NCBI GenBank assembly: GCA_001899305.1
Contig: MKWL01000022.1
Location: 165,476-229,475, forward strand
Source of the DNA: Thiobacillus sp. 0-1251
GTDB lineage: Bacteria > Pseudomonadota > Gammaproteobacteria > Burkholderiales > Thiobacillaceae
Length of the DNA stretch: 64,000 nt
Direction: 5' to 3'
Both the position numbers and the translations under genes were made by a program. Shown here piece by piece: positions 51,981 through 62,062 of this stretch (the stretch's first letter is position 1; each line of letters opens with the position of its first letter). The notes beneath the pieces are model-generated. The model saw only the letters and a program-made list of their open reading frames with translations. It was not told where the DNA came from and did not search any database.

Positions 51981-54900
51981 TTACAACAGCACGCGCTCGA
52001 TCCCACCATTCCCGACGCGGGTGAGGTAGTTCGTCATCCAGTTCTCGCCCAGCAGCTTCTTCGCCAGTTCGATCACGATGTAATCCGGCTCGGTATTCGT
52101 GTCGTCGCTGTAGCGCGCCAGGCCCTGCAGGCACGACGGGCAGCTGGTCAGGAGCTTGACCGGCTGGCTGCCGGTGGCCAGTGCGGCGACCCCGGCGCGG
52201 ATTTCCTCTTCCTTGCGGAAGCGGATCTGGGTGGAAATGTCCGGGCGGCTGACGGCGAGGGTGCCGGATTCGCCGCAGCAGCGGTCGGACAGGTGCACAC
52301 CGCCGCCCAATAGCGCGTTGGCGACTTTCATCGGCGCGTGGGTTTTCATTGGCGTGTGGCAGGGATCGTGAAAGAGGTATTTCTCGCCGCTTACGTTGTC
52401 GAGCTTGACGCCTTTTTCCATCAGGTATTCGTGGATGTCGAGCAGCCGGCAGCCGGGGAAGATCTTCTCGAATTCGTATTTCAGGAGCTGGTCCATGCAG
52501 GTGCCGCAGGACACGAGCACGGTCTTGATGTCGAGGTAGTTGAGCGTGTTGGCGACGCGGTGGAACAGCACGCGGTTGGCCGCGGTGATCGCTTCGCCCT
52601 TGTCGGCCTGACCACCTGCGGTCTGCGGATAGCCGCAGCATAGGTAGCCGGGCGGCAGCACGGTCTGGGCGCCGAGTTCGAACAGCATGGCCTGGGTGGC
52701 GAGTCCCACCTGCGAGAACAGGCGTTCCGAACCGCAGCCGGGAAAATAGAACACCGCGTCGGAATCGTCGGACAGTTTGGCGGGGTTGCGCAGGATGGGG
52801 ACGATGGACGGGTCTTCCAGACCCAGCAGCGCGCGCGAGGTCTTCTTCGGCAGCCCGCCCGGCATCGGCTTGTTGACTAGGTGGATCACCTGCGCGACGA
52901 GCTTCGGCCGGCCCAGCGTGGCGGGCGGATGTTGGGTCTGCGCCTGGATCAGGCCCATGCGCTTGAACAGCTGGTTCCCCAGTCGCTGGCTGGCGTAGCC
53001 CCATTCGATCAGCGGTTTCCTCAGCGCCTTGATGGTGGCGGGATCGGTCGCGTTGAGGAAGGCCATCGACGCCCACGTGCCAGGGTTGAATTTCTTCTTG
53101 CCTTGTTTGCGCAGCATGTTGCGCATGGCGATGGAGACGTCGCCGAAGTCGATGTCGACCGGGCAGGGGTTCTTGCACTTGTGGCAGATGGTGCAGTGGT
53201 CGGCGACGTCGCCGAACTCGTCGAAGTGCTTCAGGGATGTGCCGCGCCGGGTCTGCTCCTCGTACAGGAAGGCCTCGATCAGCAGCGAGGTGGCGAGGAT
53301 CTTGTTGCGCGGGCTGTACAGAAGGTTGGCGCGTGGGATATGGGTGTTGCACACGGGCTTGCACTTGCCGCAGCGCAGGCAGTCCTTGATGGAATCAGCG
53401 ATGGCCCCGGTCTCGGAGGCCTCGAGAATGATCGATTCGGCTTCCAGCAGGCTGAATGAGGGCGTGTAGGCATTGTGCAGATCTCCGCCGGGCAGCAGCT
53501 TGCCCTTATTGAAATGATGCTCGGGATCGACTTTCTTTTTGTAGTCGGCAAAGGTCGCGATGGTCGCAGCGTCGAGAAACTCCAGCTTGGTCAACCCGAT
53601 ACCGTGTTCGCCCGAAATCACTCCGCCGAGCTCGGTCGCCAGCGCCATGATGCGCGCCACCGCGGCGTTGGCCGCCTGCAGCATGGCGTAGTCGTCGGAG
53701 TTGACCGGGATGTTGGTGTGTACGTTGCCGTCGCCGGCGTGCATGTGCAATGCCACGAACACACGGCTTTTCAATACCGCCTTGTGGATGCGGTCGCAGG
53801 ACTCGAGCACCTTGGTGTATTCGCGGCCGATGAAGAGCTGATGCAGTTCGCGCTTCACCTCGCGCTTCCATGACGCGCGTATATGCTTGTCGCGCAGGGC
53901 AGTGAACACGGTGCCGCTCTCGTGCGGCGCGTCGAGATCGGCCAGATAGTCTGCCCAGCGGGCACGCACGGCAGCGATGAGAGTGCGTGCCTGGGCCTGC
54001 TTTTCGTCCACCTGCAGCGGATCGGCGACGGTATCGTCGTCCTCCAGCAGCGGCAGCGGTGCCGTGAAGAATTCGGCCAGGGCGTCGAGCAGCTTCAGCT
54101 TGTTGGTGATCGACAGCTCGATGTTGATGCGCTCGATGCCATCGGTGTAATCGCCCAGCCGCGGCAGCGGAATCACCACGTCCTCGTTGATCTTGAACGC
54201 GTTGGTGTGCGCCGCGATCGCCGCGGTGCGCGCACGGTCGAGCCAGAAGATCTTGCGGGTTTCGGGCGTTACCGCGATGAAGCCTTCGCCGCCGCGCGCG
54301 TTGGCGATGCGCACGATGTGCGAGGCGGCTTCGCCCACCGCGACTGCGTCGTCCGAGACGACGTCGATCAGCAGCACCATGTTTGGCCGCGCAGCCCGCG
54401 GCGCCTTGGTGGCGTAACCGACTGCCTTGACGTAGCGTGCGTCGAGATGCTCCAGCCCGGCGAGCAGGATGGCGGGATGCGCATCGCAATACTCCTTCAC
54501 CTCGACGATTGCCGGGGTGGCCTCGGCGGCATTGCCGAAGAACTCCAGGCACACGGTACGCGTATGCGCGGGCAGCCGGTGCAGGATGAAGCGCGCCGAG
54601 GTGATCAGGCCGTCGCAGCCTTCCTTCTGGATGCCGGGCAGGCCGGCGAGGAACTTGTCGGTGACGTCCTTGCCGAGTCCGATCTTGCGGAAACGGCTGC
54701 CCGGAATGGTGAGGATCTCCGGCGAGCCTTTCGGCGTCTTGCCGTCGGCGGCAAAATGACGGATTTCGAAGGTTGCCGAGGGCGCGTCGTGGATCTTGCC
54801 GAGGTTGTGGTTGAGCCGGCTTACTTCGATCCAGTTGGCGTCGGGCGTAACCATCCTCCACGACACCAGATTGTCGAGAGCGGTACCCCACAGCACGGCC

Positions 54901-55751
54901 TTCTTGCCGCCTGCGTTCATCGACACGTTGCCGCCGATGGTTGAGGCGTCGGCGGACGTCGGATCGACCGCGAACACCAGGCCGGCGGCATCGGCCGCTT
55001 CCATCACCCGCTTGGTCACGACGCCGGCGCCGCAATGAATGGTGGGCACTTCGAATTCGCAGCCGGGCAGGTACTGCAGTTCCACCGCACTCATCGTCTC
55101 GAGCTTTTCGGTGTTGATGACGGCCGCATGCTCGGTGAGCGGTACCGCGCCGCCGGTATAGCCGGTGCCGCCGCCGCGCGGAATGACGGTCAAGCCCAGT
55201 TCGATCAACCCGGCCACCAGTCCGGCCATCTCGGCTTCGGTGTCCGGCGTCAACACCACGAAAGGATATTCCACGCGCCAGTCGGTCGCGTCAGTGACAT
55301 GCGAGACGCGCGCAAGGCCGTCGAACGCGATGTTGTCGCGTCGGGTCACGCCGGCCAGGCGGCGCAGGATGCGCGCCCGCAGGCTGGCGGTGTCGGCAAA
55401 CCAGGCCTCGAATTCGCGTACCGCGCGCTCCGCCGCCGCCAGCAGCTGTCCCACCAGTTCGTTGCCTTGTCGTCGCACTTCGATTTCGTGCAGGCGATGA
55501 CGCAATGCGTCGATCAGCATCTGCCGCCGTTTGGGGTTGTCGAGCAGGTCGTCTTCCAGATAGGGGTTGCGCCGAACCACCCAGATATCGCCCAGCACCT
55601 CGAACAACATGCGCGCCGAACGCCCTGTCTTGCGTTCGCCGCGCAGGGTGTTGAGTACGCCCCATGCTTCGGCGCCGAGCAGGCGGATGACGATTTCACG
55701 GTCTGAAAACGAAGTGTAGTTGTAGGGGATTTCGCGCAGGCGTGCGGTCAT
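51981..55751 (-). CDS. DUF3683 FAD-linked oxidase with iron-sulfur and CCG domains
   Basis: A 1256-residue flavoprotein of the D-lactate/glycolate dehydrogenase-like group. An N-terminal DUF3683 region (about 1-130) is followed by an FAD-binding domain (about 160-300; [30 protein letters not shown]), a FAD-oxidase C-terminal domain ([25 protein letters not shown]), two ferredoxin-like clusters ([33 protein letters not shown]) and two CCG domains ([45 protein letters not shown]). It probably oxidises a 2-hydroxy acid and passes electrons to the quinone pool; the exact substrate is unknown. Fused domains that are separate subunits in GlcDEF/LutABC make it unusually long, but this is typical for the betaproteobacterial family. 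Confidence 0.92.
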   Translation of the reverse strand: MTARLREIPYNYTSFSDREIVIRLLGAEAWGVLNTLRGERKTGRSARMLFEVLGDIWVVRRNPYLEDDLLDNPKRRQMLIDALRHRLHEIEVRRQGNELVGQLLAAAERAVREFEAWFADTASLRARILRRLAGVTRRDNIAFDGLARVSHVTDATDWRVEYPFVVLTPDTEAEMAGLVAGLIELGLTVIPRGGGTGYTGGAVPLTEHAAVINTEKLETMSAVELQYLPGCEFEVPTIHCGAGVVTKRVMEAADAAGLVFAVDPTSADASTIGGNVSMNAGGKKAVLWGTALDNLVSWRMVTPDANWIEVSRLNHNLGKIHDAPSATFEIRHFAADGKTPKGSPEILTIPGSRFRKIGLGKDVTDKFLAGLPGIQKEGCDGLITSARFILHRLPAHTRTVCLEFFGNAAEATPAIVEVKEYCDAHPAILLAGLEHLDARYVKAVGYATKAPRAARPNMVLLIDVVSDDAVAVGEAASHIVRIANARGGEGFIAVTPETRKIFWLDRARTAAIAAHTNAFKINEDVVIPLPRLGDYTDGIERINIELSITNKLKLLDALAEFFTAPLPLLEDDDTVADPLQVDEKQAQARTLIAAVRARWADYLADLDAPHESGTVFTALRDKHIRASWKREVKRELHQLFIGREYTKVLESCDRIHKAVLKSRVFVALHMHAGDGNVHTNIPVNSDDYAMLQAANAAVARIMALATELGGVISGEHGIGLTKLEFLDAATIATFADYKKKVDPEHHFNKGKLLPGGDLHNAYTPSFSLLEAESIILEASETGAIADSIKDCLRCGKCKPVCNTHIPRANLLYSPRNKILATSLLIEAFLYEEQTRRGTSLKHFDEFGDVADHCTICHKCKNPCPVDIDFGDVSIAMRNMLRKQGKKKFNPGTWASMAFLNATDPATIKALRKPLIEWGYASQRLGNQLFKRMGLIQAQTQHPPATLGRPKLVAQVIHLVNKPMPGGLPKKTSRALLGLEDPSIVPILRNPAKLSDDSDAVFYFPGCGSERLFSQVGLATQAMLFELGAQTVLPPGYLCCGYPQTAGGQADKGEAITAANRVLFHRVANTLNYLDIKTVLVSCGTCMDQLLKYEFEKIFPGCRLLDIHEYLMEKGVKLDNVSGEKYLFHDPCHTPMKTHAPMKVANALLGGGVHLSDRCCGESGTLAVSRPDISTQIRFRKEEEIRAGVAALATGSQPVKLLTSCPSCLQGLARYSDDTNTEPDYIVIELAKKLLGENWMTNYLTRVGNGGIERVLL

Positions 55752-55961
55752 GCTGGATTGGACTCGGGCATCGCCGGGGCGGAGCCGAATCGATCTGCTT
55801 CAAAGCCGATATTTTACGGGATATGGATGGGTTCGGGCAGCCGGGGGATGGGCGAACCGCGCCATCCTTGCCCGCGTCGGGGACTTCAGCTTTCGCCGGA
55901 AAAGCCGATAACCGAATAAGGGAAAAGGATTCGGTCGCCTGACCTTGTAGAGGAGATTGAC

Positions 55962-57254
55962 TTGCGGTTTGGTTTGGGCATCAAGCTCATGGGCTATGTC
56001 ATGGTTGGCGTATTGGTCACGTCGGCCGTCATCGGCGTGATTCGCGTTCAGAGCGAACGCGCCTCGCTCAGCGAGCTGATCGGCAAGGCGGGTCAAAGCG
56101 TCGCCAACGCCACCGCCTCCGGGGCGGCCTCCCTGATAGCCGGATACGATTATGGCAATCTGGAAATGCTCGCTGCCAACGTTGCCCGGCAAATCAATGT
56201 GATCCGCGTCACCATCCGCAACCGGGATGGACGCATCATGGCCCAGTCCGAGGTAGACGATGCCCGGACCCACCAGCGTTTCGAGGCCCCCGTCGTATTC
56301 AATGGCCAGACCATTGGCGCCGTGACCGTCGATGTCTCGACCGATGCGCTGGAACGAGCGCTGGCTGCGCTCTATTGGCGAGTGTTTGTCGAACAGGCCG
56401 TTTTTGGCGCCATACTTGGGTTGATCGTCTATTTGTTTACTGCGCGCGGCATTGTTTCGCCGATCCGCAAGCTGACGACGGCCATGGAAGAGGCGGCGGA
56501 AAAGGGCGATTCCTACGTCGCCCGTTATCTGGAGGTCAGAAGCGGTGACGAGATTGGCCGGCTGGTGTCGGTGTTCAATACCCTGAACACATCTCTTGCC
56601 AGTTACCACGACAAGTTGCAAAGCAAGATCAATTTTGCGAATCAGGAACTGCGGGACAAGAACATCCAGCTGGGCGGGCGCACTCGTGAGCTCGAGCATG
56701 CGCTCGACTTGCTCAGCACCATGGCCACGACCGACTGGCTGACCGAATTGCCGAATCGCCGCAAATTCGATGAGACCCTGTCGCGGATGTTCCATCAATC
56801 CGAACGTTATGCGGAAGACATCACCCTGGTACTGTTCGACATTGATCATTTCAAACTGATCAACGACAGCCATGGCCACGGCGCCGGGGACGAGATCCTC
56901 CGCGAAATCGGCACCCTCATGCGTCTGCACGTCCGAAAGTCCGATCTGCCTGCGCGCCTCGGAGGAGACGAGTTCGGCATTGTCTTGTATCACACCAACG
57001 CCGAGCAGGCTGAAATGTTCGTCGAGATTCTGCTGGAAGGCGTCCGTGCGCACCGCTTTCAATACGAAGACAAGCAGTTGAGCATCAGCCTGAGCGTCGG
57101 GATTGCCCAGTGCGACGATTCCATGAAAACGCCGCAGGCCCTCTACTATGCGGCCGACAAGGCACTTTACCAGGCGAAGCACAGCGGACGGGACTGTTAC
57201 AGCGTGTACGACGGTGCCGGCGCATTGCCTTTACGAGGGAGAGAATCAGCATGA
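55962..57254 (+). CDS. Membrane-bound diguanylate cyclase
   Basis: A 430-residue protein that would make c-di-GMP from GTP. A membrane helix (about 6-27), a periplasmic sensor domain (about 30-135) and a second helix (about 143-163) are followed by HAMP (SPIRKLTTAMEEAAEKGD...), a coiled linker and the GGDEF domain (about 255-420). The active site is RLGGDEFGIVLY near residue 334. An RxxD (RKSD) five residues upstream is the product-inhibition I-site, so the enzyme looks active and feedback controlled. The start is TTG with AGGAG six bases upstream. Its stop overlaps the next gene (ATGA), which encodes a periplasmic binding protein that may feed the sensor domain. Confidence 0.93.
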   Translation: MRFGLGIKLMGYVMVGVLVTSAVIGVIRVQSERASLSELIGKAGQSVANATASGAASLIAGYDYGNLEMLAANVARQINVIRVTIRNRDGRIMAQSEVDDARTHQRFEAPVVFNGQTIGAVTVDVSTDALERALAALYWRVFVEQAVFGAILGLIVYLFTARGIVSPIRKLTTAMEEAAEKGDSYVARYLEVRSGDEIGRLVSVFNTLNTSLASYHDKLQSKINFANQELRDKNIQLGGRTRELEHALDLLSTMATTDWLTELPNRRKFDETLSRMFHQSERYAEDITLVLFDIDHFKLINDSHGHGAGDEILREIGTLMRLHVRKSDLPARLGGDEFGIVLYHTNAEQAEMFVEILLEGVRAHRFQYEDKQLSISLSVGIAQCDDSMKTPQALYYAADKALYQAKHSGRDCYSVYDGAGALPLRGRESA

Positions 57255-58105
57255 AACCGAAACGGGGAATGGCGCAGGCCGTACTGGCCGCGCTTCTTGT
57301 GGGCGCGATGCATTCACTCGCCTGGGCTGCGCCAAAACAGCATGCGCCAACTGGTCAGGTAACCATGGGCTCGGTGGCCATGGACATTCCGGTCGAGATG
57401 ATCAAGCGCATGAGCGCGCTGACGAACTATCTCGCGCTGAGCACCGATCTCAATATCCGCTTCCGGCCGTCGCCCAATCTGGGGTCGGCCGTGGAAGAGC
57501 TGGGTACGGGGCAGACGCAAATCGCCTATCTCACGCCGGTAGCCTACATCGAGGCGCGCAGGAAATACGGGGTGATCCCGCTGGTTGCACCGACTATTCA
57601 GGGCCGCCCGTATTTTTCGCTGGTCATTGGCGTAAAAGCAGGTTCCGGCATTGCCACCCCGGTAGACCTCAAGGGCAAGCGCTTTGCCTTTGGCGATGAA
57701 AAGGCCTTGTTGCAAAGGGCATCAGTCGAGTCGATGGGTGTGAAGATGGCTGATTTTTCGCGCTTCGCCTATCTCAAGCATTACGACAATATCGCCAAGG
57801 CGGTGCTGGCAGGGGATTTCGACGGCGGCATCCTGAAAGACTCCGTTGCCGACGATTTCAAGAATGAGGGTATTGTCGTGATCGGTAGCACGCCTCCCTT
57901 GCCATCCTATATCTTTGCCGTGAATCCGAGCATGCCTGTGGCCGTGCGCAACAAGCTGCGCGATGCCTTGCTGGCGCTGAAGAAAACCACCCCTGACGGA
58001 AGCGCCACGCTGGAAGCGTTCGATCGTACCTACGACGGTTTTGCTGTCGTCGACGACCAGGCTTACGATCCGGTGCGCAAACTGATCCAGCCCTACCAGA
58101 AATAG
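57251..58105 (+). CDS. PhnD-like periplasmic binding protein
   Basis: A 284-residue exported protein. A signal peptide (VLAALLVGAMHSLAWAA) is followed by a type 2 periplasmic-binding fold of the PhnD/SsuA group (GQTQIAYLTPVAYIEARRKY, PVDLKGKRFAFGDEKALLQR, GDFDGGILKDSVADDF). Relatives bind phosphonate, phosphite, sulfonate or related ions; the ligand here is not readable. No ABC transporter genes follow. Instead the start overlaps the diguanylate cyclase stop, so it may be a sensory partner rather than an uptake protein. Confidence 0.88.
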   Translation: MKPKRGMAQAVLAALLVGAMHSLAWAAPKQHAPTGQVTMGSVAMDIPVEMIKRMSALTNYLALSTDLNIRFRPSPNLGSAVEELGTGQTQIAYLTPVAYIEARRKYGVIPLVAPTIQGRPYFSLVIGVKAGSGIATPVDLKGKRFAFGDEKALLQRASVESMGVKMADFSRFAYLKHYDNIAKAVLAGDFDGGILKDSVADDFKNEGIVVIGSTPPLPSYIFAVNPSMPVAVRNKLRDALLALKKTTPDGSATLEAFDRTYDGFAVVDDQAYDPVRKLIQPYQK

Positions 58106-58114
58106 ACAGCCGGA

Positions 58115-59050
58115 TTACCGGAACAGGCGCCGGGTTACCGTCACGCCGCCCAGGACCATCCCTCCGGCCACGATACCGGCCAGCACGTTGAGCAGTAGCG
58201 GCGTCATGGCAGCCAGTCCGCTTCCGATGGCCGGCACGGCGTGCGCAGCCTGGGCGAGGGCGGGCAGGATGCCGTGCGTGCCCGGCAGGCCGTGGACCAG
58301 GATGCCGCCGCCGACGAGAAACATCGCCGCCGTACCGAGCACGGAAAGACTTTTCATCAGATACGGGGCGACGCGCAGAATGCCGCGTCCGATGCTGCGC
58401 TGCATGCCGGCGAAGCCGCTGCCGCTGCGCCGGCTGAGGTAGAGCCCGGCATCGTCGAGTTTGACGATGCCGGCCACCAGCCCGTATACCCCGATGGTCA
58501 TCAGAATGGCGATGCCGGCAAGTACGGCAACCTGAGTGCCGAACGACGCGGTCGCGACGGTGCCCAGGGTGATGACGATGATTTCGGCAGACAGGATGAA
58601 ATCGGTGCGTACGGCCCCTTTGATCTTGTCGCGCTCGAACTCGGCCAGGTCGACGGCCGGGTTGGCCAGCGCTTGTGCGAGTTCGGCTTTGTGCGCGTCA
58701 TCCTGGTCGTGGCCGGACAGGAATTTGTGTGCCAGTTTCTCGAAGCCCTCGTAGCAGAGAAAGGCCCCGCCCAGCATCAGGATCGGCATGATGAGCCACG
58801 GCGCCAGGGCGCTGATGACGAGCGCCGCCGGCACCAGGATGAGCTTGTTTCTGAGCGAGCCCTTGAATACGGCCCATACGACAGGCAATTCGCGTTCTGC
58901 GCGTACCCCGGAGACTTGCTCCGCATTCAGCGCCAGATCGTCGCCGAGCACGCCCGTGGTTTTCTTGGCGGCGACCTTGGTCAGCAATGCCACATCGTCG
59001 AGGAGGGTGGCGATGTCGTCGATGAGGGCAAGCAGGCTGGTTCCGGCCAT
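58115..59050 (-). CDS. DUF808 (YedI-like) inner-membrane protein
   Basis: A 311-residue membrane protein of unknown function. The family opening is AGTSLLALIDDIATLLDDVA, then KVAAKKTTGVLGDDLALNAEQ and FEKLAHKFLSG. Hydrophobic helices follow at about 75-100, 165-205 and 235-305. It is convergent with the PhnD-like gene (9-base gap) and lies 8 bases after nadA on the same strand, so it is likely cotranscribed with nadA. Confidence 0.9.
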   Translation of the reverse strand: MAGTSLLALIDDIATLLDDVALLTKVAAKKTTGVLGDDLALNAEQVSGVRAERELPVVWAVFKGSLRNKLILVPAALVISALAPWLIMPILMLGGAFLCYEGFEKLAHKFLSGHDQDDAHKAELAQALANPAVDLAEFERDKIKGAVRTDFILSAEIIVITLGTVATASFGTQVAVLAGIAILMTIGVYGLVAGIVKLDDAGLYLSRRSGSGFAGMQRSIGRGILRVAPYLMKSLSVLGTAAMFLVGGGILVHGLPGTHGILPALAQAAHAVPAIGSGLAAMTPLLLNVLAGIVAGGMVLGGVTVTRRLFR

Positions 59051-59058
59051 GGGGCGCC

Positions 59059-60123
59059 TCAGTCGCCCAACTGGATGGTTCCGGCCTTTTCAGCCGCGGC
59101 AAAATCCAGCATTTTCTGGATCGACAGCCGGGCGCGGGCGCGGATGGATTCCTCGATATGGATTTCGTTGCCACCTGTTTCCAGGACGTCGGCGAGCTTC
59201 CGCAAGCCGTTCATCGCCATCCAGGGACAGTGTGCACACGAGGTACAGGTCGCGCCTTCTCCGGCGGTCGGCGCTTCCAGCAGGATCTTGCCCGGGGCGG
59301 CGGCGTGCATCTTGTGGAAGATGCCGTTGTCGGTGGCGACGATGAATTCCGGGTTGGGCAGGGTGCGCACTGCCTCGATCAGCTGGGTGGTCGAACCGAC
59401 CACGTCGGCCAGCGCAATCACCGATTCGGGCGACTCGGGATGGACCAGCACCGCCGCGTTCGGGTGTTCCGATCGCAGTTTCCTGAGCGCCTCGGCCTTG
59501 AACGCCTCGTGCACGACGCACGAGCCCTGCCACAACAGCATGTCGGCGCCGCTGATACGCCGTACGTAGTCGCCCAGGTGGCGATCCGGCGCCCACAATA
59601 GTTTGTGGCCCTGCTGGTGCAGGTATTTGACGATCTTGGCGGCGATGCCGGAGGTGACGACCCAGTCGGCGCGCGCCTTCACGGCTGCACTGGTGTTGGC
59701 GTAGACGACCGATATCCGGTCGGGATGGGCGTCGCAAAAGGCGGCGAACTCATCTGCAGGACAGGCCAGGTCGAGCGAACAGTCAGCTCCCAGGTCAGGC
59801 ATGATGACGCGCTTTTCCGGGTTGAGGATCTTGGCGGTTTCGCCCATGAACTTGACCCCGGCGACGATCAACGTTTTTGCCGGATGGGCGTGGCCGAAGC
59901 GCGCCATTTCCAGCGAGTCGGACACGCAGCCGCCGGTTTCCTCGGCCAGATCCTGCAGGTCGGCCGAGGTGTAGTAATGCGCGACCAGCACTGCGTCCTG
60001 CTGCTTCATCAGCGTCTTGATACGGGATTTGAGCGCGTCGCGCTCCTCGGCGTCCAGGACTTCTTCCACCATGGGCGGGGGCTGGATCACGGGTTTGACC
60101 GGGATGGGGAAAATGGAACTCAT
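59059..60123 (-). CDS. nadA: Quinolinate synthase NadA
   Basis: [4Fe-4S] enzyme of NAD biosynthesis (354 residues) that condenses iminoaspartate with dihydroxyacetone phosphate. Conserved parts are [33 protein letters not shown], and [19 protein letters not shown], which carries a cluster Cys. Length fits the longer NadA type. Upstream is divergent hda. Confidence 0.96.
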   Translation of the reverse strand: MSSIFPIPVKPVIQPPPMVEEVLDAEERDALKSRIKTLMKQQDAVLVAHYYTSADLQDLAEETGGCVSDSLEMARFGHAHPAKTLIVAGVKFMGETAKILNPEKRVIMPDLGADCSLDLACPADEFAAFCDAHPDRISVVYANTSAAVKARADWVVTSGIAAKIVKYLHQQGHKLLWAPDRHLGDYVRRISGADMLLWQGSCVVHEAFKAEALRKLRSEHPNAAVLVHPESPESVIALADVVGSTTQLIEAVRTLPNPEFIVATDNGIFHKMHAAAPGKILLEAPTAGEGATCTSCAHCPWMAMNGLRKLADVLETGGNEIHIEESIRARARLSIQKMLDFAAAEKAGTIQLGD

Positions 60124-60245
60124 CGGGTGACTCGGACATCTGGCGCGGAAGCGTCAAGTATAGCCGCGCGCGTGCGGCGTTTTCACATGGCGACCACCGG
60201 GTTTTTCTGGAGCAGGCCGGGGCTTATGCCTTATCCTTGCGTCCC

Positions 60246-60902
60246 ATGCAGCAACTGCTCCTGGATATCCGGCCGGCCGCCCAACCCGAACTCGCCCGTT
60301 TCGTGGTGGGGCGCAACGTCGAGTTGATGGCGCAATTGCAGACCATGCTGGAGGGGGCTGCGGCCGAACGAATGGTCTATATATGGGGCGCGTCGGGCAG
60401 CGGCAAGAGTTATCTGCTGGCAGCCTGGGCACATGCCTGCCGGGCACGCGGAATGACGGTGGAACTCGGTGGGCAGCAGGCTGCGCAGGCCGTGATCGCG
60501 GATCAGGTGGAGGACTGGAACGATGCGCAGCAGCATGCCGGGTTCGCCGCGTTCAACCGCGTGCGCGAAGCGGGCGGTCTGTGGCTGGCGGCGGGAAATG
60601 TGGCACCGGCTGAACTGCCGGTGATGCCGGAATTACAGACCCGTCTGGGTTGGGGCCTGGTGTTCCAGTTGCATGGCCTTAACGATGCCGAAAAGCGCGC
60701 CGCCTTGAGCCAGCATGCGGAAACCCTGGGATTTCGGCTCGAACCCCAAGTGGCCGACTATCTGTTGAATCACACCGCACGGGATATGCAGAGCCTGCTG
60801 CAGATGCTGGAGGCGCTCGACCGGTTCAGCCTCGAGGCGCGTCGCCCGATCACGCTGCCGCTGCTGCGGCAGCTATTGGCCGGCAAGACGGATCAGGCTT
60901 GA
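60246..60902 (+). CDS. hda: DnaA regulatory inactivator Hda
   Basis: A 218-residue AAA+ protein homologous to DnaA domain III that, with the sliding clamp, promotes hydrolysis of DnaA-bound ATP. The N-terminus has the clamp-binding-type QQLLLDI. Walker A is GASGSGKSYLL; LGWGLVFQLHGLNDAEKRAAL and TARDMQSLLQMLEALD are DnaA/Hda signatures. The Walker B/box VII region looks reduced (IADQVEDWNDAQ), as is common in Hda. An ATG at 60246 is preferred over the upstream TTG at 60237. It overlaps the convergent thioredoxin gene by 10 bases. Confidence 0.92.
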   Translation: MQQLLLDIRPAAQPELARFVVGRNVELMAQLQTMLEGAAAERMVYIWGASGSGKSYLLAAWAHACRARGMTVELGGQQAAQAVIADQVEDWNDAQQHAGFAAFNRVREAGGLWLAAGNVAPAELPVMPELQTRLGWGLVFQLHGLNDAEKRAALSQHAETLGFRLEPQVADYLLNHTARDMQSLLQMLEALDRFSLEARRPITLPLLRQLLAGKTDQA

Positions 60903-61270
60903 CCCTGCTGCGCCTGCTGCTCGGCGATGTCCTTGTGGACCTGCGCCATGTCCAGTCCCATCACCTGTTCGATCAGCGAGTCCAGCGCGTTGGCGGGCAG
61001 CGAACCGGCTTCTGAATAGAGAATGACCTGCTCGCGAAACACCATCAGGGTGGGGATGGAGCGGATCTGGAAGTAGCCGGCCAGTTCCTGCTCGACCTCG
61101 GTATTGACCTTGGCAAAGACGATGTTGGCGTGCTTGTCGGACGCGGCTTCGAAAATCGGGGCAAATCCACGGCAGGGGCCGCACCAGGGGGCCCAGAAGT
61201 CGACGACGACGACGTCATTGCCGTTGATGGTGGATTCGAAGTTGTCCTTGGTGAGTTCGATGACGGCCAT
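60893..61270 (-). CDS. Thioredoxin family protein
   Basis: A 125-residue cytoplasmic thioredoxin with active site DFWAPWCGPCRGFAP, the cis-Pro SIPTLMVF and a C-terminal helix extended by a Gln-rich tail (AEQQAQQGQA). The ATG at 61270 has GGGA upstream; the longer open frame is not supported. It would reduce disulfides of client proteins; it is not in an obvious operon. It ends 10 bases inside the hda gene on the other strand. Confidence 0.92.
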   Translation of the reverse strand: MAVIELTKDNFESTINGNDVVVVDFWAPWCGPCRGFAPIFEAASDKHANIVFAKVNTEVEQELAGYFQIRSIPTLMVFREQVILYSEAGSLPANALDSLIEQVMGLDMAQVHKDIAEQQAQQGQA

Positions 61271-61321
61271 GCTGATTCCCGCAATGTTGTAATTGAAGAC
61301 ACCCGGCAGGGGGTCTGGAAA

Positions 61322-61351
61322 TAAAAAGGCGCGAGGACGAACCTTCGCGCC
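61322..61351 (-). terminator. Rho-independent terminator (minus strand)
   Basis: On the minus strand GGCGCGA / TCGCGCC with a 9-base loop is followed by TTTTTAT. It lies about 110 bases past the small minus-strand gene ending at 61462 and before the thioredoxin gene. Confidence 0.85.
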
Positions 61352-61461
61352 TAGTGCCACCCTATCACGGATGGTGGACCTCCGACAATGCGGAGGCGGC
61401 TTATCGGGCGGTGGGCTGATCAACCCCTGCCCCGGTCCAGTCGAAGCCGACTGGCCTGAAT

Positions 61462-61776
61462 CTATTTGGCAAAAGCCTGGTTGAACAGGCTGCGTTTGTG
61501 TTCGGCGGGCTGCGAGCTCCGCACCATGTTCTGGCTATGCTTCAGATTGCCGCGTACTTCCGCGCGGTTCACTGCCATGATCAGTTCGGTAGCCAGCACC
61601 CGGGCTTGATGCGGGGTGAGGTTGAGTTCGCACCCGTGGGCCTCCAGGGTCACGACGACACGGTCACGGCCATGCGCATCTTCCTTCAGGGCGATGTCCA
61701 GCGCGTTGCCGGGTTCCAGTTCGATCATTTCTATCTCTCCTTGTCTTTCCTGTACAAGGACTTCAGCAGGGTTCAT
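61462..61776 (-). CDS. Small hypothetical protein
   Basis: A 104-residue soluble protein of unknown function. The core (IELEPGNALDIALKEDAHGR) is followed by two predicted helices (LTPHQARVLATELIMAVNRA) and a basic C-terminus. Two in-frame ATGs are both well supported by ribosome binding sites: 61776 (GGGAGG five bases upstream) and 61728 (AAGGAG eight bases upstream). The shorter form (88 residues, MIELEPGN) may be the real one, or both may be made. It ends before a strong terminator, so it is a separate transcript. Confidence 0.75.
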   Translation of the reverse strand: MNPAEVLVQERQGEIEMIELEPGNALDIALKEDAHGRDRVVVTLEAHGCELNLTPHQARVLATELIMAVNRAEVRGNLKHSQNMVRSSQPAEHKRSLFNQAFAK

Positions 61777-61854
61777 GCCAGCCTCCCGTGTTGTGTGATG
61801 GCGTTGGAAGCCGCATTAAACCAAGGGGGGTTGACGGCTTGATGAACCCTGGGC

Positions 61855-61890
61855 CGTACCGTGCTGACGAAGCTTCGTCAGCGCGGTACG
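61855..61890. repeat. 36-bp near-perfect palindrome
   Basis: CGTACCGTGCTGACGAAG is followed immediately by CTTCGTCAGCGCGGTACG. The two 18-base halves pair with a single mismatch (U-G in RNA). No T run follows either side, so it is not a normal terminator. It lies between the small hypothetical gene and msrP and may be an operator or a cruciform-forming site. Confidence 0.75.
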
Positions 61891-62062
61891 CGATTCGTCA
61901 ATTCCAGGCGTGTTTTGGAGGAAAGGGGACGGCAGTGTTCGGAAATGGGTGGGGCATGCGAAACAAACGCGGCATGGGGGAGTCAACCTGCAATGGACTG
62001 TAAGGATGCCCGACCTGGTCCGACTGTCAGGGTAGCCCCTTTTATATTGATAGGACTCCGTC

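Noticed and set aside
51895-53364. A 489-codon minus-strand frame inside the DUF3683 gene
   Set aside because: It overlaps the well-supported flavoprotein in another frame and has Arg/Pro/His-rich, low-information composition.
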